64,000 nucleotides of DNA from CAUZIB01 sp963578805 (GCA_963578805.1 CAUZDY010000010.1:21082-85081); one strand, 5' to 3'; shown: positions 24,739-33,965, numbered from the stretch's first letter. Notes: generated by a model from the letters alone, not told the origin. Made by a program: numbers and translations.

Positions 24739-25257
24739 CTAGTCTCGCGGCGCCGCCTCGAATAACCAGGTATCACCTGCTTCCACCGTCTCTCTGGTAG
24801 TTTGAGACGGGTATTTCTTCCTGATGGCAGCAGTAATACCGTCCAGTAGTTCACCGGATTCAATGCGGACTAGTTGGCGGTCGTAGCGTTTGCCGTCAAT
24901 ACGCATCACCGCACGACCGTCGCGCTCAGCTTGCACCGGCCAGCGTTTCCACAGTCGCCCGACCGGGGTAGCCATGTAGCCGGACCAGACATAGAGTTTC
25001 CCATCGAACTCCGCAGTCCAAATGCGCCGGGACCGGGGAGGTTCCAATAGCTGCATTTCGACCGTCGAGATCTCACTGACGAAACTCCAGTCTGGCTCAG
25101 AACCGGTGTGCAGTTCACCGGACTCCAGTGGACCGCTGGAAAACACCCGATTGGGTCCATCGGTAAAACGTTGCTTGACAGCTGCGGCGGTGACCGCGGT
25201 CACCGGTATCAACAGCAGACATAGCACAATGATTGTTGTGCTCTTGACTATCTTCAT
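24739..25257 (-). CDS. exported protein of unknown function
   Basis: 172 residues with a Sec signal or anchor (6-25). The body is beta-rich: EPDWSFVSEISTVEMQLLEP, RRIWTAEFDGKLYVWSGYM, LWKRWPVQAERDGRAVMRID and GKRYDRQLVRI. This order of strands and the WPxxAERDGRAxxRxxGKxY text recall split-barrel (FMN or F420-binding) folds, but the match is weak and I would not name a cofactor. The C-terminus is short and acidic. A 42-residue membrane protein follows 19 bases downstream and may be its partner. Confidence 0.65.
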   Translation of the reverse strand: MKIVKSTTIIVLCLLLIPVTAVTAAAVKQRFTDGPNRVFSSGPLESGELHTGSEPDWSFVSEISTVEMQLLEPPRSRRIWTAEFDGKLYVWSGYMATPVGRLWKRWPVQAERDGRAVMRIDGKRYDRQLVRIESGELLDGITAAIRKKYPSQTTRETVEAGDTWLFEAAPRD

Positions 25258-25337
25258 AGCGACATCTTTCTCTCGTAGCCCGTCACAAGACTAGCGGTTA
25301 AACGGAGTCGGGGGCTAGTGACAAAGGTCGATAACCT

Positions 25338-25380
25338 GGCGGCTGGCGGTTCAATAGAAACGAAGGTTAGTGGTGTGCCT
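25338..25380. repeat. dispersed GGTTCAACG family, copy d (partial)
   Basis: Contains GGCGGCTGGCGGTTCAATAG and AAACGAAGGTTAG, a diverged form of the family core. It lies just upstream of an NHL gene remnant. Confidence 0.4.
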
Positions 25381-25382
25381 GG

Positions 25383-25665
25383 TTGGATGATAGGAAAAAC
25401 GTGAAGGTTTTCGACGTGGACGGGAACTTGCTCTACATTTGGAGTCATTACGGTAAGCCCCGCGGGCTCTTCGTTGATCGTCATGACATTCTCTATGCCA
25501 ACGCTGGACCGTTTGGTATGGTCCAGCGTTGCCTGCCGGATAAGCGGCTTAGCAACTTGGGCTGGACAAAAGTATCCGGATCGAAAAATTGACGTGGTAA
25601 CTGGTATTGAGTTTTTGAAGGTTGACTTTAAGGCCAATCTATACACTGGTGAGGCGAATCGTTGA
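25383..25665 (+). pseudogene. frameshifted tail of an NHL-repeat protein
   Basis: The first frame gives VKVFDVDGNLLYIWSHYGKP and GLFVDRHDILYANAGPFG, blades of an NHL propeller. After about 25590 the reading moves to another frame giving EFLKVDFKANLYTGEANR, the C-terminal blade (compare IAIDSKNRMYTGEAGN in the gene at 23171-24328). No start, no ribosome site and at least one frameshift. It is the leftover 3' end of a second propeller gene. Confidence 0.65.
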
Positions 25666-25768
25666 CAATTGGTCGGATATGTACAATTTTGACCGTCAGA
25701 GTTAAACCGTCATTAAGACTTTCGTAACAGTGCCACTGAAGGACACCTACAAGACCGAGAAGCGAACA

Positions 25769-28555
25769 ATGAAGGATAAAAGCAAACCGGAGCGGGAAGA
25801 ACTGGGGGTCTCCCGGAGAGGCTTCTTGCAGGGCACTGGCGGCCTCGTGGCCGCAGCTGCGGTGGCGCCAGCCCGGATGACTGTAGCTGGTGTTGAGGAG
25901 AAGCCGGCACCCGTGCCGAATACGGGAATTCGAGTGACGGTGAATGGCGTAGTGCACAAGGTCGACGTAGACGATCGGTGGACGCTAGTTGAGCTACTAA
26001 GGGATCACCTGGAATTAACTGGTACCAAGATCGGCTGCGATCGAGGAGAGTGTGGCGCATGTACTGTGCTCATGGACGGTCGTCCCGTCTATTCGTGTAG
26101 TCAGCTCGCAGTTTGGGTCGATGGCCGGACGATCACGACCGTCGAAGGTCTGGAACAAGACGGACAGCTGTCTCCAGTGCAACAAGCTTTCGTCGATGGC
26201 AATGGCCCTCAGTGTGGGTTCTGCACGTCGGGGCAGATTATGTCTGCGACAGCACTCCTTGCGCAGAATAAAACTCCCACACCGCAGGAGATTCGAGAAG
26301 GAATGACGGGCAATCTCTGCCGGTGTTCGAACTACAACGCGATTGTCGAATCGGTGATGATAGCGGCCGGGACGGCACCTGTGTCGACGGTGCAGGAGAC
26401 ACGTTTGTCGCCGATCATGCCCTTGACCACAGTGGGGCCGGAGACGCCCCGTATTGATGCGGTCGAGCGCGTGACCGGGAAGGCGGCTTATACAGGTGAC
26501 GTGCGGGTGCCTGGAATGCTTTATGGCCGGGTACTCAGAAGCCCTCATCCCCATGCACGGATTCGCTCGATCGATGTTTCGAGAGCTGAGGCGATGTCTG
26601 GCGTGAAGGCGGTGATTACTCATGAGCAGGCCTCAGTGGTGTGGGGGGCCGGGTCAGTCTCTGGCGGACGCCAATACAACGACAAAATTAAGGAGATCAC
26701 GAAGCATCGGCGTCTCCTGTTCGACAATCCAGTGAAATTCGTTGGTGCTCCAGTGGCGGCGGTGGCTGCCGTTGACCGACATATCGCCGAAGAGGCGATT
26801 CAACGTATCGACGTAGAGTACGAACCGTTGCCTTTCGTTCTCGAGCCAGAGGAGGCGCTAGCACCAGGAGCACCCAAGGTGTGGCCCGAAGGTAACTTGT
26901 CACCGGATGTCGAGAATCGATTCGAGCCGATGACGACCCGTCGTGGCGATACAGAGGAGGGCCTACGACAGGCTGACCGGGTTTTCGAAGAACGATACTC
27001 AACAGCGTTTGTGCACGACGCCCAGATGGAGCGTCGCGCGTGTCTGGCGTTCTGGGAGGGAGAGAAGTTAACTCTGTACACTCCTACGCAGGGGATTTCG
27101 AACTGCCGCCACGATACGGCACGTGACCTCAGGATTCCTGAGGACCAGGTACGCATCGTCTGCCAATACATGGGTGGCGGGTTTGGTAACAAGAATCAGA
27201 ACCAGGACACTGACCTGATCGCCGCTATTCTTGCGCGGAATGCGGATACCCCGGTGGTTGTGGAGTTATCGCGGAATGAGGATTGGCTCGGGATGCATGG
27301 GCGATGGCCGACCGTACAGGACTACAAGATCGGAGTGAAGCATGATGGTACGGTGACCGCTATTGAACTTCGAGGCCACAGTGGCATGGGGGGCTATCGA
27401 AAAAACAGTGGAGGTATCAACGGGGTTGAACTCTACGAGAGCCCGCACTTCAGGCAAGTGTTTCCGGTTTATACCAATCGCACCGTTTCGGGTAACTTTC
27501 GGGCCCCGACCTATCCGCAAGGGTTTTTTGGTATTCAGTCGATGATGGATGACGTGGCGTATCGCCTGGGGATCGATCCCGTGGACTTCATACGGAAGAA
27601 TGCGCGGAGACCAGGACCAGACATCGAGTTTACGAACTACACCCTTGATGAGTGCCTGACCGAAGGGGCGAGGCAGTTCCAATGGGACAACCGGTGGCGC
27701 TCGGTCCCGGGTTCGGACACCGGGCCGATCAAGCGAGGCGCCGGTGTATCTTTTATGCTTTTTCGCTCTGGAGTGGGTCGAAGTAGCGCCATCCTTCGGG
27801 TCGATTCTAACGGTCGCTACACCGTATTCGTAGGAGTGACGGATGTGGGTGGGGGCGCCAAGACGGCAATGGGGATGATTGCCGCCGAAGCACTCGGTGT
27901 CCCACTCTCCCAGGTCGAGGTGATATCGGGGGACACGGACCGTTGTCCGTACTCGGTCGGTGAATCTGGTGCACGGACGACCGTGATGACCGGAACAGCA
28001 GTGGTCGAAGCAGCTCGTGATTTGAGACGTCAGATAGCGGAACAGGGATTACCGAGTGGGTCGGACGTATTAATCGCGTCAACGACGCCAGACCCCAACA
28101 CTGGGAGTAAGACGCGGAATTGTTTCGGGGCACATTTCGTCGAAGTTGAGACAGATATGGCTCAGGGGCACGTCCGCATCACCAAATATGTTGCTGTGCA
28201 CGAATCAGGTCGTTTGATCAACCGCCAGACAGCGAGGGACCAGATACGTGGTGCAGTCATTCAAGGGATCGGGCAAGCGCTACACGAGGATCTACTCTAC
28301 GATTCCCGGAACGGACAGCCACTGACGGCCGGTTTCTATGGCGCCCGCCATATGACCCATCTCGACGCGCCGGTCATTGAGACGACTTTCATAGAAACCG
28401 ATGATGGCTATGGACCGTTTGGCGGCAAGTACGTGGGTGAATCTGGAATCGTGCTCGCACCGGCCGCTGTGGCGAACGCGATTTTTAATGCGACAGGTCT
28501 TCGCATGAAAAGTCTACCAATCACTCGAGAGAAAGTTCTCGGAGCCCTTGCATGA
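25769..28555 (+). CDS. fused 2Fe-2S and molybdopterin subunit, xanthine dehydrogenase family
   Basis: About 928 residues from ATG 25769; a GTG at 25730 is possible. The N-terminus has SRRGFLQGTGG and a hydrophobic core, a Tat signal. Residues about 48-200 form the ferredoxin-like and helical 2Fe-2S domains (GCDRGECGACTVLMDGRPVY, QCGFCTSGQIM, GNLCRCSNYN). The a/b hammerhead domain follows, then the molybdopterin domains (YMGGGFGNKNQN, RAPTYPQG, VGVTDVGGGAKT). The catalytic glutamate is in YVGESG near the end. It oxidises an aldehyde or heterocycle by hydroxylation; the substrate is unknown. The fusion of small and large subunits and export through Tat suggest periplasmic work. It overlaps the FAD subunit gene by 4 bases. 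Confidence 0.9.
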   Translation: MKDKSKPEREELGVSRRGFLQGTGGLVAAAAVAPARMTVAGVEEKPAPVPNTGIRVTVNGVVHKVDVDDRWTLVELLRDHLELTGTKIGCDRGECGACTVLMDGRPVYSCSQLAVWVDGRTITTVEGLEQDGQLSPVQQAFVDGNGPQCGFCTSGQIMSATALLAQNKTPTPQEIREGMTGNLCRCSNYNAIVESVMIAAGTAPVSTVQETRLSPIMPLTTVGPETPRIDAVERVTGKAAYTGDVRVPGMLYGRVLRSPHPHARIRSIDVSRAEAMSGVKAVITHEQASVVWGAGSVSGGRQYNDKIKEITKHRRLLFDNPVKFVGAPVAAVAAVDRHIAEEAIQRIDVEYEPLPFVLEPEEALAPGAPKVWPEGNLSPDVENRFEPMTTRRGDTEEGLRQADRVFEERYSTAFVHDAQMERRACLAFWEGEKLTLYTPTQGISNCRHDTARDLRIPEDQVRIVCQYMGGGFGNKNQNQDTDLIAAILARNADTPVVVELSRNEDWLGMHGRWPTVQDYKIGVKHDGTVTAIELRGHSGMGGYRKNSGGINGVELYESPHFRQVFPVYTNRTVSGNFRAPTYPQGFFGIQSMMDDVAYRLGIDPVDFIRKNARRPGPDIEFTNYTLDECLTEGARQFQWDNRWRSVPGSDTGPIKRGAGVSFMLFRSGVGRSSAILRVDSNGRYTVFVGVTDVGGGAKTAMGMIAAEALGVPLSQVEVISGDTDRCPYSVGESGARTTVMTGTAVVEAARDLRRQIAEQGLPSGSDVLIASTTPDPNTGSKTRNCFGAHFVEVETDMAQGHVRITKYVAVHESGRLINRQTARDQIRGAVIQGIGQALHEDLLYDSRNGQPLTAGFYGARHMTHLDAPVIETTFIETDDGYGPFGGKYVGESGIVLAPAAVANAIFNATGLRMKSLPITREKVLGALA

Positions 28556-29550
28556 AGAGTTTCACGAACGCTAACGTCACGGCTTTCGAAGAAGCGGTCA
28601 CCCTGTCGAGGGAAACTCGGCGAAATGGGCGAAGCCCCGTGTTCTCGGGTGGAGGTAGTGACTTGCTCGGCCTCGTGAAGGAACGCATCACTAGCCCAGA
28701 TGTTCTGGTGAACTTGCGAGGTGTGGAAGGCCAAGATCGAGTGAAGGATGTCTCGGAGGGTGTCCGAATTGGAGGTCTCATCACGCTCGATGCCCTGAGC
28801 CGTGAAGTTAGCATCAGGAAGGAGTTCCCGGTGCTGGCTCAGGCAGCCAGCACAGTCGCGACCCCGCAAATCAGAAATGTTGGTACGCTCGCTGGTAATC
28901 TCTGTCAGAGACCATGGTGCTGGTATTTCCGTAATGGATTTCACTGTTACAAGGCTGGCGGGAACCAGTGCTTCTCACCGACCGGCGAGAATCAGTTTCA
29001 CGCACTCTTTGGCGGGGGACCAAGCTATATCGTCCACCCGTCAGATACCGCCCCAGCTTTGGTTGCACTAGATTCCAGCATAGGAATTGTCGGTCCCGAA
29101 GGTGGGCGCGAGGTGCGGGTAGCGGACTTTTTTACGTTGCCTCAAGAGAACCCCATACGAGAAAACGTTCTCACACCCGACGAAGTGGTGGCGTCGGTCA
29201 CGATCCCAAAGCCGGCTATAGGTAGCCGGAGCGTCTATTACAAGGTGATGGACAGAGAGGCCTGGACGCATGCCATCGTCAGCGTGGCGGTGGTTGCTCA
29301 GTTTGAAGGCGAGGTGTGTCGACGTGCTCGGATTGTGCTCGGTGGAGTGGCACCAACGCCGTGGCGTGTGCCCGAAGCAGAGGCAGTGCTTCTTGACCAG
29401 CCTCTGACCCAGGCGCTTGCGGCGGAGGCGGCCGAACAGGCGGTGGCAGGCGCGCGACCACTGTCAAAGAATGGCTATAAGGTTGCGCTGACCCGGGCGG
29501 CCGTGGAACAAACACTCGCCATGATGAGTGATCGGGATCAGGCCGATTAG
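28552..29550 (+). CDS. FAD-binding subunit, xanthine dehydrogenase family
   Basis: 332 residues. It starts at the ATGA overlap with the molybdopterin gene. Residues 1-180 are the FAD-binding PCMH-type domain (SGGGSDLLGLVK, NVGTLAGNLCQRPWCWYFRN), and 190-325 the CO_deh_flav_C-like domain (DEVVASVTIPKP, VVAQFEGEVCRRARIVLGGV, PTPWRVPEAEAVL). The cysteine cluster CQRPWCWYF...HCYKAGGNQCF, between residues about 122 and 145, fits the subfamily that carries an extra iron-sulfur cluster as in 4-hydroxybenzoyl-CoA reductase-like enzymes. It has no signal of its own and would be exported with its Tat partner. Confidence 0.88.
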   Translation: MKSFTNANVTAFEEAVTLSRETRRNGRSPVFSGGGSDLLGLVKERITSPDVLVNLRGVEGQDRVKDVSEGVRIGGLITLDALSREVSIRKEFPVLAQAASTVATPQIRNVGTLAGNLCQRPWCWYFRNGFHCYKAGGNQCFSPTGENQFHALFGGGPSYIVHPSDTAPALVALDSSIGIVGPEGGREVRVADFFTLPQENPIRENVLTPDEVVASVTIPKPAIGSRSVYYKVMDREAWTHAIVSVAVVAQFEGEVCRRARIVLGGVAPTPWRVPEAEAVLLDQPLTQALAAEAAEQAVAGARPLSKNGYKVALTRAAVEQTLAMMSDRDQAD

Positions 29551-29587
29551 TGGACCGACGAGCATGGTGTGCAGAATGGTGTGCAGA

Positions 29588-29917
29588 ATGGTCAACCAAG
29601 GGGCAGCCGCTGTTATCCTGGCGTTGGTCGTCGCTCTCGGAGGAGCGGCCAGCGGATTGGGATGTGCCGCTCGGGAGGTGTCGTCGCAGCTGGTTGGCGA
29701 CAACTTACAGGCACGCGTTGAAACAGCGCTCGCTGTGGCCAGTGATGTGGATGCGACTGGTCTCAAGGTTACTGCCACTGGGGATGTCGTGACCGTAACA
29801 GGCCATGTAGGAAGCGGCTTCGAGCAGCAATCGGTCGGTGCGGTTGTGCGGGCGGTGCCGGGCGTGTCCGAGGTGCGCTTCATATTAAACATCGATAACC
29901 CTCAGGCCGGACGATGA
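29588..29917 (+). CDS. BON-domain lipoprotein
   Basis: 109 residues from ATG 29588; the frame is open from 29528. The signal ends in the lipobox SGLGC (Cys26). The mature part is one BON domain at about 38-106 (LQARVETALAVASDVDATGL, KVTATGDVVTVTGHVGS, VVRAVPGVSEV). BON domains bind phospholipid or support envelope integrity. It follows the oxidoreductase operon by 38 bases and overlaps the next gene by 4 (ATGA at 29914), so it belongs to the same unit. It may tether the oxidoreductase to the membrane; that is inference. Confidence 0.8.
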   Translation: MVNQGAAAVILALVVALGGAASGLGCAAREVSSQLVGDNLQARVETALAVASDVDATGLKVTATGDVVTVTGHVGSGFEQQSVGAVVRAVPGVSEVRFILNIDNPQAGR

Positions 29918-30384
29918 ATCGTCGCGACTTCTTGCTCATGAGAAACCGACAGGGCGCTCAAGTGGCCGAACTGTCTTGCGAGCGTCTGTATATGCACTAT
30001 CACTCTCTGGAAGCTATACAGGGGAGCGGTGAGGCGGGAGGGGGGTCACCGTCATCGGAGTTCTGGGACGAGGAACCCCAGCCAGTATTCGCTGAACGAA
30101 CCAGCGAAGCTCTACTAGGCGATCTTGAGCGGCAGCTGGACGGAGCGGAGCTGCTCCGAATCCGTGACGCCGAGTGGCTGGCTGTCGATGATTTTGGTGA
30201 GAATGTTAAACGCTTGCTGGCCCGATTCCGTCGGCGTGGGGGGACGGTGGAGTACCAGTCTACCAATGTCAGTGCGCAGGAAGAGTCTGAGGCAAACCGG
30301 ACCCAGGTCAGCGGTAGTCCCGTTCCGAACAGCGAGTCCTTACCGTCGCGTGGCACGGCGGGCGGGGCAACAGAAACAGACTGA
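29914..30384 (+). CDS. hypothetical protein at the end of the oxidoreductase operon
   Basis: 156 residues, starting at the ATGA overlap with the BON gene. MNRRDFLLMRN resembles a Tat n-region, but no hydrophobic core follows, so it is probably cytoplasmic. Residues 14-115 are helical and charged (AELSCERLYMHYHS, EALLGDLERQLDGAELLRIR, DDFGENVKRLLARFRRRGG); the last 40 are a low-complexity tail. I have no family name for it. It may be a cofactor-insertion or Tat chaperone for the Mo enzyme, judged only from context. Confidence 0.65.
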   Translation: MNRRDFLLMRNRQGAQVAELSCERLYMHYHSLEAIQGSGEAGGGSPSSEFWDEEPQPVFAERTSEALLGDLERQLDGAELLRIRDAEWLAVDDFGENVKRLLARFRRRGGTVEYQSTNVSAQEESEANRTQVSGSPVPNSESLPSRGTAGGATETD

Positions 30385-30582
30385 TTTCGATCCAACGACC
30401 TTCTGATCCCCAGTCTTGGGTAAATGCCAGTCACACGTCGACACGCCTTCCAAGATCACAGAGCCATGCCTGCTGGTGAATTTGCGGTAACCTGAGGGCC
30501 AGAATCGGTTGAGAGTGAGAATGCCGCGAACCTTCGATACATGCGCATCGAGAAGACGCTGGGCTCCATCGATACATAACCA

Positions 30583-32235
30583 TTACGGCATACTTGGAGG
30601 CGATACTCGACGCATCGTCGCTTGCTCGAACGCATACGCGAGTTGGAGGAGCCGTGGCTCACTGCACGCCATTCCCGCAAAACTCACTCCGAAGGGTCTC
30701 AGCTTCACGTCGAATCCAGCGGGCATCGGTGGCTCTGACTCAGTTTCAACGAGCGCGAACGGCACAATCACAGTCGGATAACCAGGCCGCGCCGAGATTC
30801 CCGCTCCACTCGAGCCAGGAAACAAGAGCGCGTCGAGTTCCCACTTCATCATTGCCTCATCGATCCCGTGCTCGCCATTGAGCCGAAGATCGCGTTCGCG
30901 GTCAACTTCGTAGTTGCTCCGGTCCTCCTCCAGATCGAGTGCATCCGCGCCGTCGAGTCGGGCTTGGCCATACTTCAGCGTACCCGCTGACTCGTGAGCC
31001 ACATTCCATTCCCGCAGTTCTGTCAATGTCGTAACTGGAACCGAGTCACCCAGCGTTCCGAGCCAGGCATTGAAGTCTCGCTTCATCCCATACGACAGGA
31101 CACTGCTCTCACTCCCGTTCGCTAGCAGATTGTTTTCAGCATCGGCGTCGATGACGCTCGGGATGTCAGCCGGATCGACAATCGTCGCACCCTGCTGGCT
31201 GAGGATTTGAATCACCTCGACCATCACCTTCCGACCTGACGCTGAGAGCCTCTCCTGTGGTTGCGCAGAACCAGGAACTGCGACCGGATCGTAGTACAGC
31301 GCTCGCGGAACGCCGATGCGCGCGCCCTGCAACCCGTCATGCTGAAGAAATGCCGTGTAATCACCGTTCGGCGGCGCCTGGCAGCGCGACGTGGCTGCAT
31401 CATTCGGATCGGGCGCCACGCCCTCAAGGACCCCGAGCAAGATGGCGGCATCGGTAACGGTGCGTGCCATCGGACCAGCCGTGTCCTGATCGGCGGTAAT
31501 GGGAATCACCCCCCAACGACTCACCCTCCCCACCGTGGGTTTGATCCCAACCAGCATGTTTGCGTTGGACGGAGAGAGGATAGAACCCGACGTTTCTGTG
31601 CCTACATTCGCCACCCAGAAACTGGCCGCAGTCCCGATGCCAGAACTTGAACCACCCGTGCCCATGACCGGACGCCCATCATTACGACCCTCCCTTGGAT
31701 CGGGACGCGGATCATAGGGGTTTAAACCAAACCCGCCGAGTGCACTGTAATTACCAGGCATTCCACGCCCAATGAAATTCGCAAGCTCGGTCATGACCGT
31801 CTTCGCAAGGATGACGGCACCGGCCTCACGTAAATGCGTCGTGAGCGTGGCTTCATACGGCGGCACGAAACCCTCAAAGACCAGTGTCCCTCCGGTTGTC
31901 GGCATGTCCGTCGTGTGAATGTTGTCCTTCAACGCGATAGGAATGCCGTGAAGAGGCCCTCTCACGCGACCCTCACCGCGTTCACGGTCGAGTTGGTCCG
32001 CATCTTCGAGCGCATTGGCGTTGATTGCAATCGCGGCGTTCACACGCTCCTCGTAACGGGAGATGCGTAACAAGTGCGCCTCGACCAATTCCCGTGCCGT
32101 AACGTGCCCCTCCTCCATCGCGCGCTGCATCGCAGGGATGGTTGCCTCGACCACCTCGAGGTCCACTTCCGGTTCGACCACCGGCGCGCACGACGTCAAT
32201 ATCGTGACAAGGAGACAGAGTTTAATGATTCGCAT
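30583..32235 (-). CDS. amidase-signature lipoprotein
   Basis: 550 residues. The N-terminus ends in the lipobox LTSCAP (Cys16). The amidase-signature core is intact: the catalytic Lys in GIPIALKDNI, the cis-Ser in GTGGSSSG and the nucleophile Ser in ETSGSILSPS, then GIKPTVGRVSRWGVIP and GPMARTVTDAA. The C-terminal domain is shorter than in GatA and has no Asp-tRNA context, so it is more likely a hydrolase of amides in the periplasm. It stands alone on the minus strand, facing the preceding operon. Start ATG 32235. Confidence 0.9.
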   Translation of the reverse strand: MRIIKLCLLVTILTSCAPVVEPEVDLEVVEATIPAMQRAMEEGHVTARELVEAHLLRISRYEERVNAAIAINANALEDADQLDRERGEGRVRGPLHGIPIALKDNIHTTDMPTTGGTLVFEGFVPPYEATLTTHLREAGAVILAKTVMTELANFIGRGMPGNYSALGGFGLNPYDPRPDPREGRNDGRPVMGTGGSSSGIGTAASFWVANVGTETSGSILSPSNANMLVGIKPTVGRVSRWGVIPITADQDTAGPMARTVTDAAILLGVLEGVAPDPNDAATSRCQAPPNGDYTAFLQHDGLQGARIGVPRALYYDPVAVPGSAQPQERLSASGRKVMVEVIQILSQQGATIVDPADIPSVIDADAENNLLANGSESSVLSYGMKRDFNAWLGTLGDSVPVTTLTELREWNVAHESAGTLKYGQARLDGADALDLEEDRSNYEVDRERDLRLNGEHGIDEAMMKWELDALLFPGSSGAGISARPGYPTVIVPFALVETESEPPMPAGFDVKLRPFGVSFAGMACSEPRLLQLAYAFEQATMRRVSPPSMP

Positions 32236-32327
32236 GACACCTATAGAATGTGATTGTAACGGCTTTAGCCCGAAGTGCTCCGAGCAAGAAAGACGGTACC
32301 TACGAGAGAGGAATTGAGCCTAGCACG

Positions 32328-32400
32328 TGTCACGGCGGGCGGTTCAACGGGGACGTGACTGCGGATGCTTTGTGGAGCGCCGAAGAAGCGGAGGGCGAGG
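32328..32400. repeat. dispersed GGTTCAACG family, copy e
   Basis: Contains GTCACGGCGGGCGGTTCAAC then GGGGACGTGA and CCGAAGAAGCGGAGGGCGAGG. The last bases supply GGGCGAGGA, which serves as the ribosome-binding site of the gene at 32402. Confidence 0.6.
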
Positions 32401-32401
32401 A

Positions 32402-32701
32402 ATGAAGGTAGTGGAAGTGGGAATAATCGGAGTGGATTCTGGCATGTGCTGGATCGGCGATCCAGGTTACGTGTTACCGGACGGAGAGAAAAGCAACCCT
32501 GGCCGAGATTGGGACGCGTTCTGCAAGGCGATGTTTACGGACGCCACCTCTCGGGAAGGGATCAGATTGTTCGGGCGCGGCATCGGTGTATGCGTGATGA
32601 CTCCGGGCGGAGACGGGAGTTATCCCGTATCTGCAACGATCAAAGACGGAAGAATCTCGTCAGTGACTGTGCAGTTTGAGCCCGACGATGACGATGACTA
32701 G
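32402..32701 (+). CDS. DUF4241-like small protein
   Basis: 99 residues from ATG 32402, with GGCGAGG just upstream; longer reading from 32327 would run through the dispersed repeat. The protein has GVDSGMCWIGDPGYVLPDG near the start, then GVCVMTPGGDGSYPVSATIK and ISSVTVQFEPDDDDD. The VDSG...GDPGYV...GGDGxYPV order matches DUF4241-type proteins. No signal peptide or membrane segment. These proteins are found widely, sometimes beside toxin or immunity genes, but here no such neighbour exists. Function unknown. Confidence 0.7.
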   Translation: MKVVEVGIIGVDSGMCWIGDPGYVLPDGEKSNPGRDWDAFCKAMFTDATSREGIRLFGRGIGVCVMTPGGDGSYPVSATIKDGRISSVTVQFEPDDDDD

Positions 32702-33053
32702 CAACAACGACGAACCGCGAGATAGAGAACACGGTCGAGCTGATGCTTCACGACACCAAGCGCGTCTGGCCTGGCGATGAACCGTTCGTCCTCTTCTAAC
32801 CCACGCCCGACCAGCCAGTTAGGGAGTCGGGTCGTACGACCCTGATCCGGAGCCGGATCGCCGTTGATGCCTATTCACTTCTAACTGGTTGTCATTCGCG
32901 CGCCGCCAGAAAGGGGGCCATAACTTGTCGCACGAGCCGTTCGGCACGGACATGGTCCTGGTCATCGTGATACTTCACGATATCGACCGCGACGGACGGC
33001 TGCTATCATGATGGTCCAGACATCGCAGCAGCAACCAGCATAGCCGAAGCGCG
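32702..33053. other. intergenic, nothing recognised
   Basis: No open frame with a ribosome site, no repeat family member and no stable hairpin seen between the DUF4241-like gene and the 3' end of the heat-shock gene. Confidence 0.45.
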
Positions 33054-33506
33054 TTAGGCAACCTTCTTCTGTGTGGTCGTTCCGATTTCGATCCGGCGCG
33101 GCTTGGCCGCCTCGCTGACTGGTACTCTCAGTTCGAGCATACCGTTTTCGAAGCTGGCACTCACCTTATCGGTGGCGACGTTCTCCGGAAGCGTGAAGCT
33201 ACGGTCAAACCGGCCGTAGCCGATCTCCGACACATGTCGTTCGGCCTGGTTTTCATTGATGGCGCGCTCACCGGTGACCGTCAACACGTTATGATGCAGA
33301 TCAACGTGAACGTCCTTCGGATCGATACCCGACAGCGCCATCCGGACCGTCCAGCCTTCGGTCCCAGAGGTGACCTCAGTAGACGGCACCCAGGACCAAC
33401 CCTGGTCGGCATGGGGTTCAACCCACGAACACCCAAAGACACGGTCCATCTCACGGTCCATGGTGATCAATGCGTCGAACGGATTCCAACGAGCTAATCT
33501 CAGCAT
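33054..33506 (-). CDS. small heat-shock protein, Hsp20 family
   Basis: 150 residues from ATG 33506, with AGGAGG six bases upstream; the frame continues to 33611 but overlaps the small gene at 33520-33696. The alpha-crystallin domain is complete (VRMALSGIDPKDVHVDLHHN, VLTVTGERA, YGRFDRSFTLPENV, ASFENGMLELRVPVSE), followed by a short tail with the IEIGTTTQKKVA end instead of a plain IxI motif. It is an ATP-independent holdase. It follows the 58-residue gene by 13 bases and is probably translated from the same message. Confidence 0.93.
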   Translation of the reverse strand: MLRLARWNPFDALITMDREMDRVFGCSWVEPHADQGWSWVPSTEVTSGTEGWTVRMALSGIDPKDVHVDLHHNVLTVTGERAINENQAERHVSEIGYGRFDRSFTLPENVATDKVSASFENGMLELRVPVSEAAKPRRIEIGTTTQKKVA

Positions 33507-33519
33507 CTGCAACCTCCTT

Positions 33520-33696
33520 CTACTCTCTACCAGTTCCGTAGAATATTGCGGCCGTTCTATCGAGTGGTAGCGAATCCGGTAAATCATCAACATCATCCAC
33601 CGTATTCCCACGGGTGGCGGCTAAATTCTTCCTCAACTCTTTTAGAGCCTCCGCCCATTTATCATTATCAAACTTCAGTTTTTTAGTTTTTGGCAT
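33520..33696 (-). CDS. 58-residue protein ahead of hsp20
   Basis: ATG 33696 is preceded by AAGGAG nine bases upstream. The frame ends at TAG (complement of 33520-33522), and hsp20 starts 13 bases later. The protein is basic at its start (MPKTKKLKFDNDKWAEALKE) and acidic in the middle (TVDDVDDLPDSL). It has no cysteine and no hydrophobic segment. The gene is below the length cut-off of many gene callers. It is not in any family I know. Its ribosome site and tight coupling to hsp20 make it a good candidate for a real protein. Confidence 0.6.
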   Translation of the reverse strand: MPKTKKLKFDNDKWAEALKELRKNLAATRGNTVDDVDDLPDSLPLDRTAAIFYGTGRE

Positions 33697-33965
33697 AGCT
33701 CACAACTCCTTACTTCTTATGGCATGCCTTTCCTAGCGCAGATCTATTTTTATATATTATCTATACAGTATCAAGTTACCTTAGTTGTATACAGTCATAT
33801 ACAGTACAGCAGGTCAAGGTATCGACAAAATGCTTGTTTGAGATGCAAGTGGTTGCGGGTAGCGCTAAGCCCAGCCGAGCTTTCAATTAACGACGTCAGT
33901 GGTTCGCGCTTCAAGTCACCGCCGCCGTAACCCTGATGCGGCACGATCGCAGCTTAGGGGCACGG

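Noticed and set aside
26015..26623. Minus-strand frame of 202 codons opposite the Mo enzyme
   Set aside because: His- and Arg-rich shadow of the 2Fe-2S domain coding sequence; no start signal.
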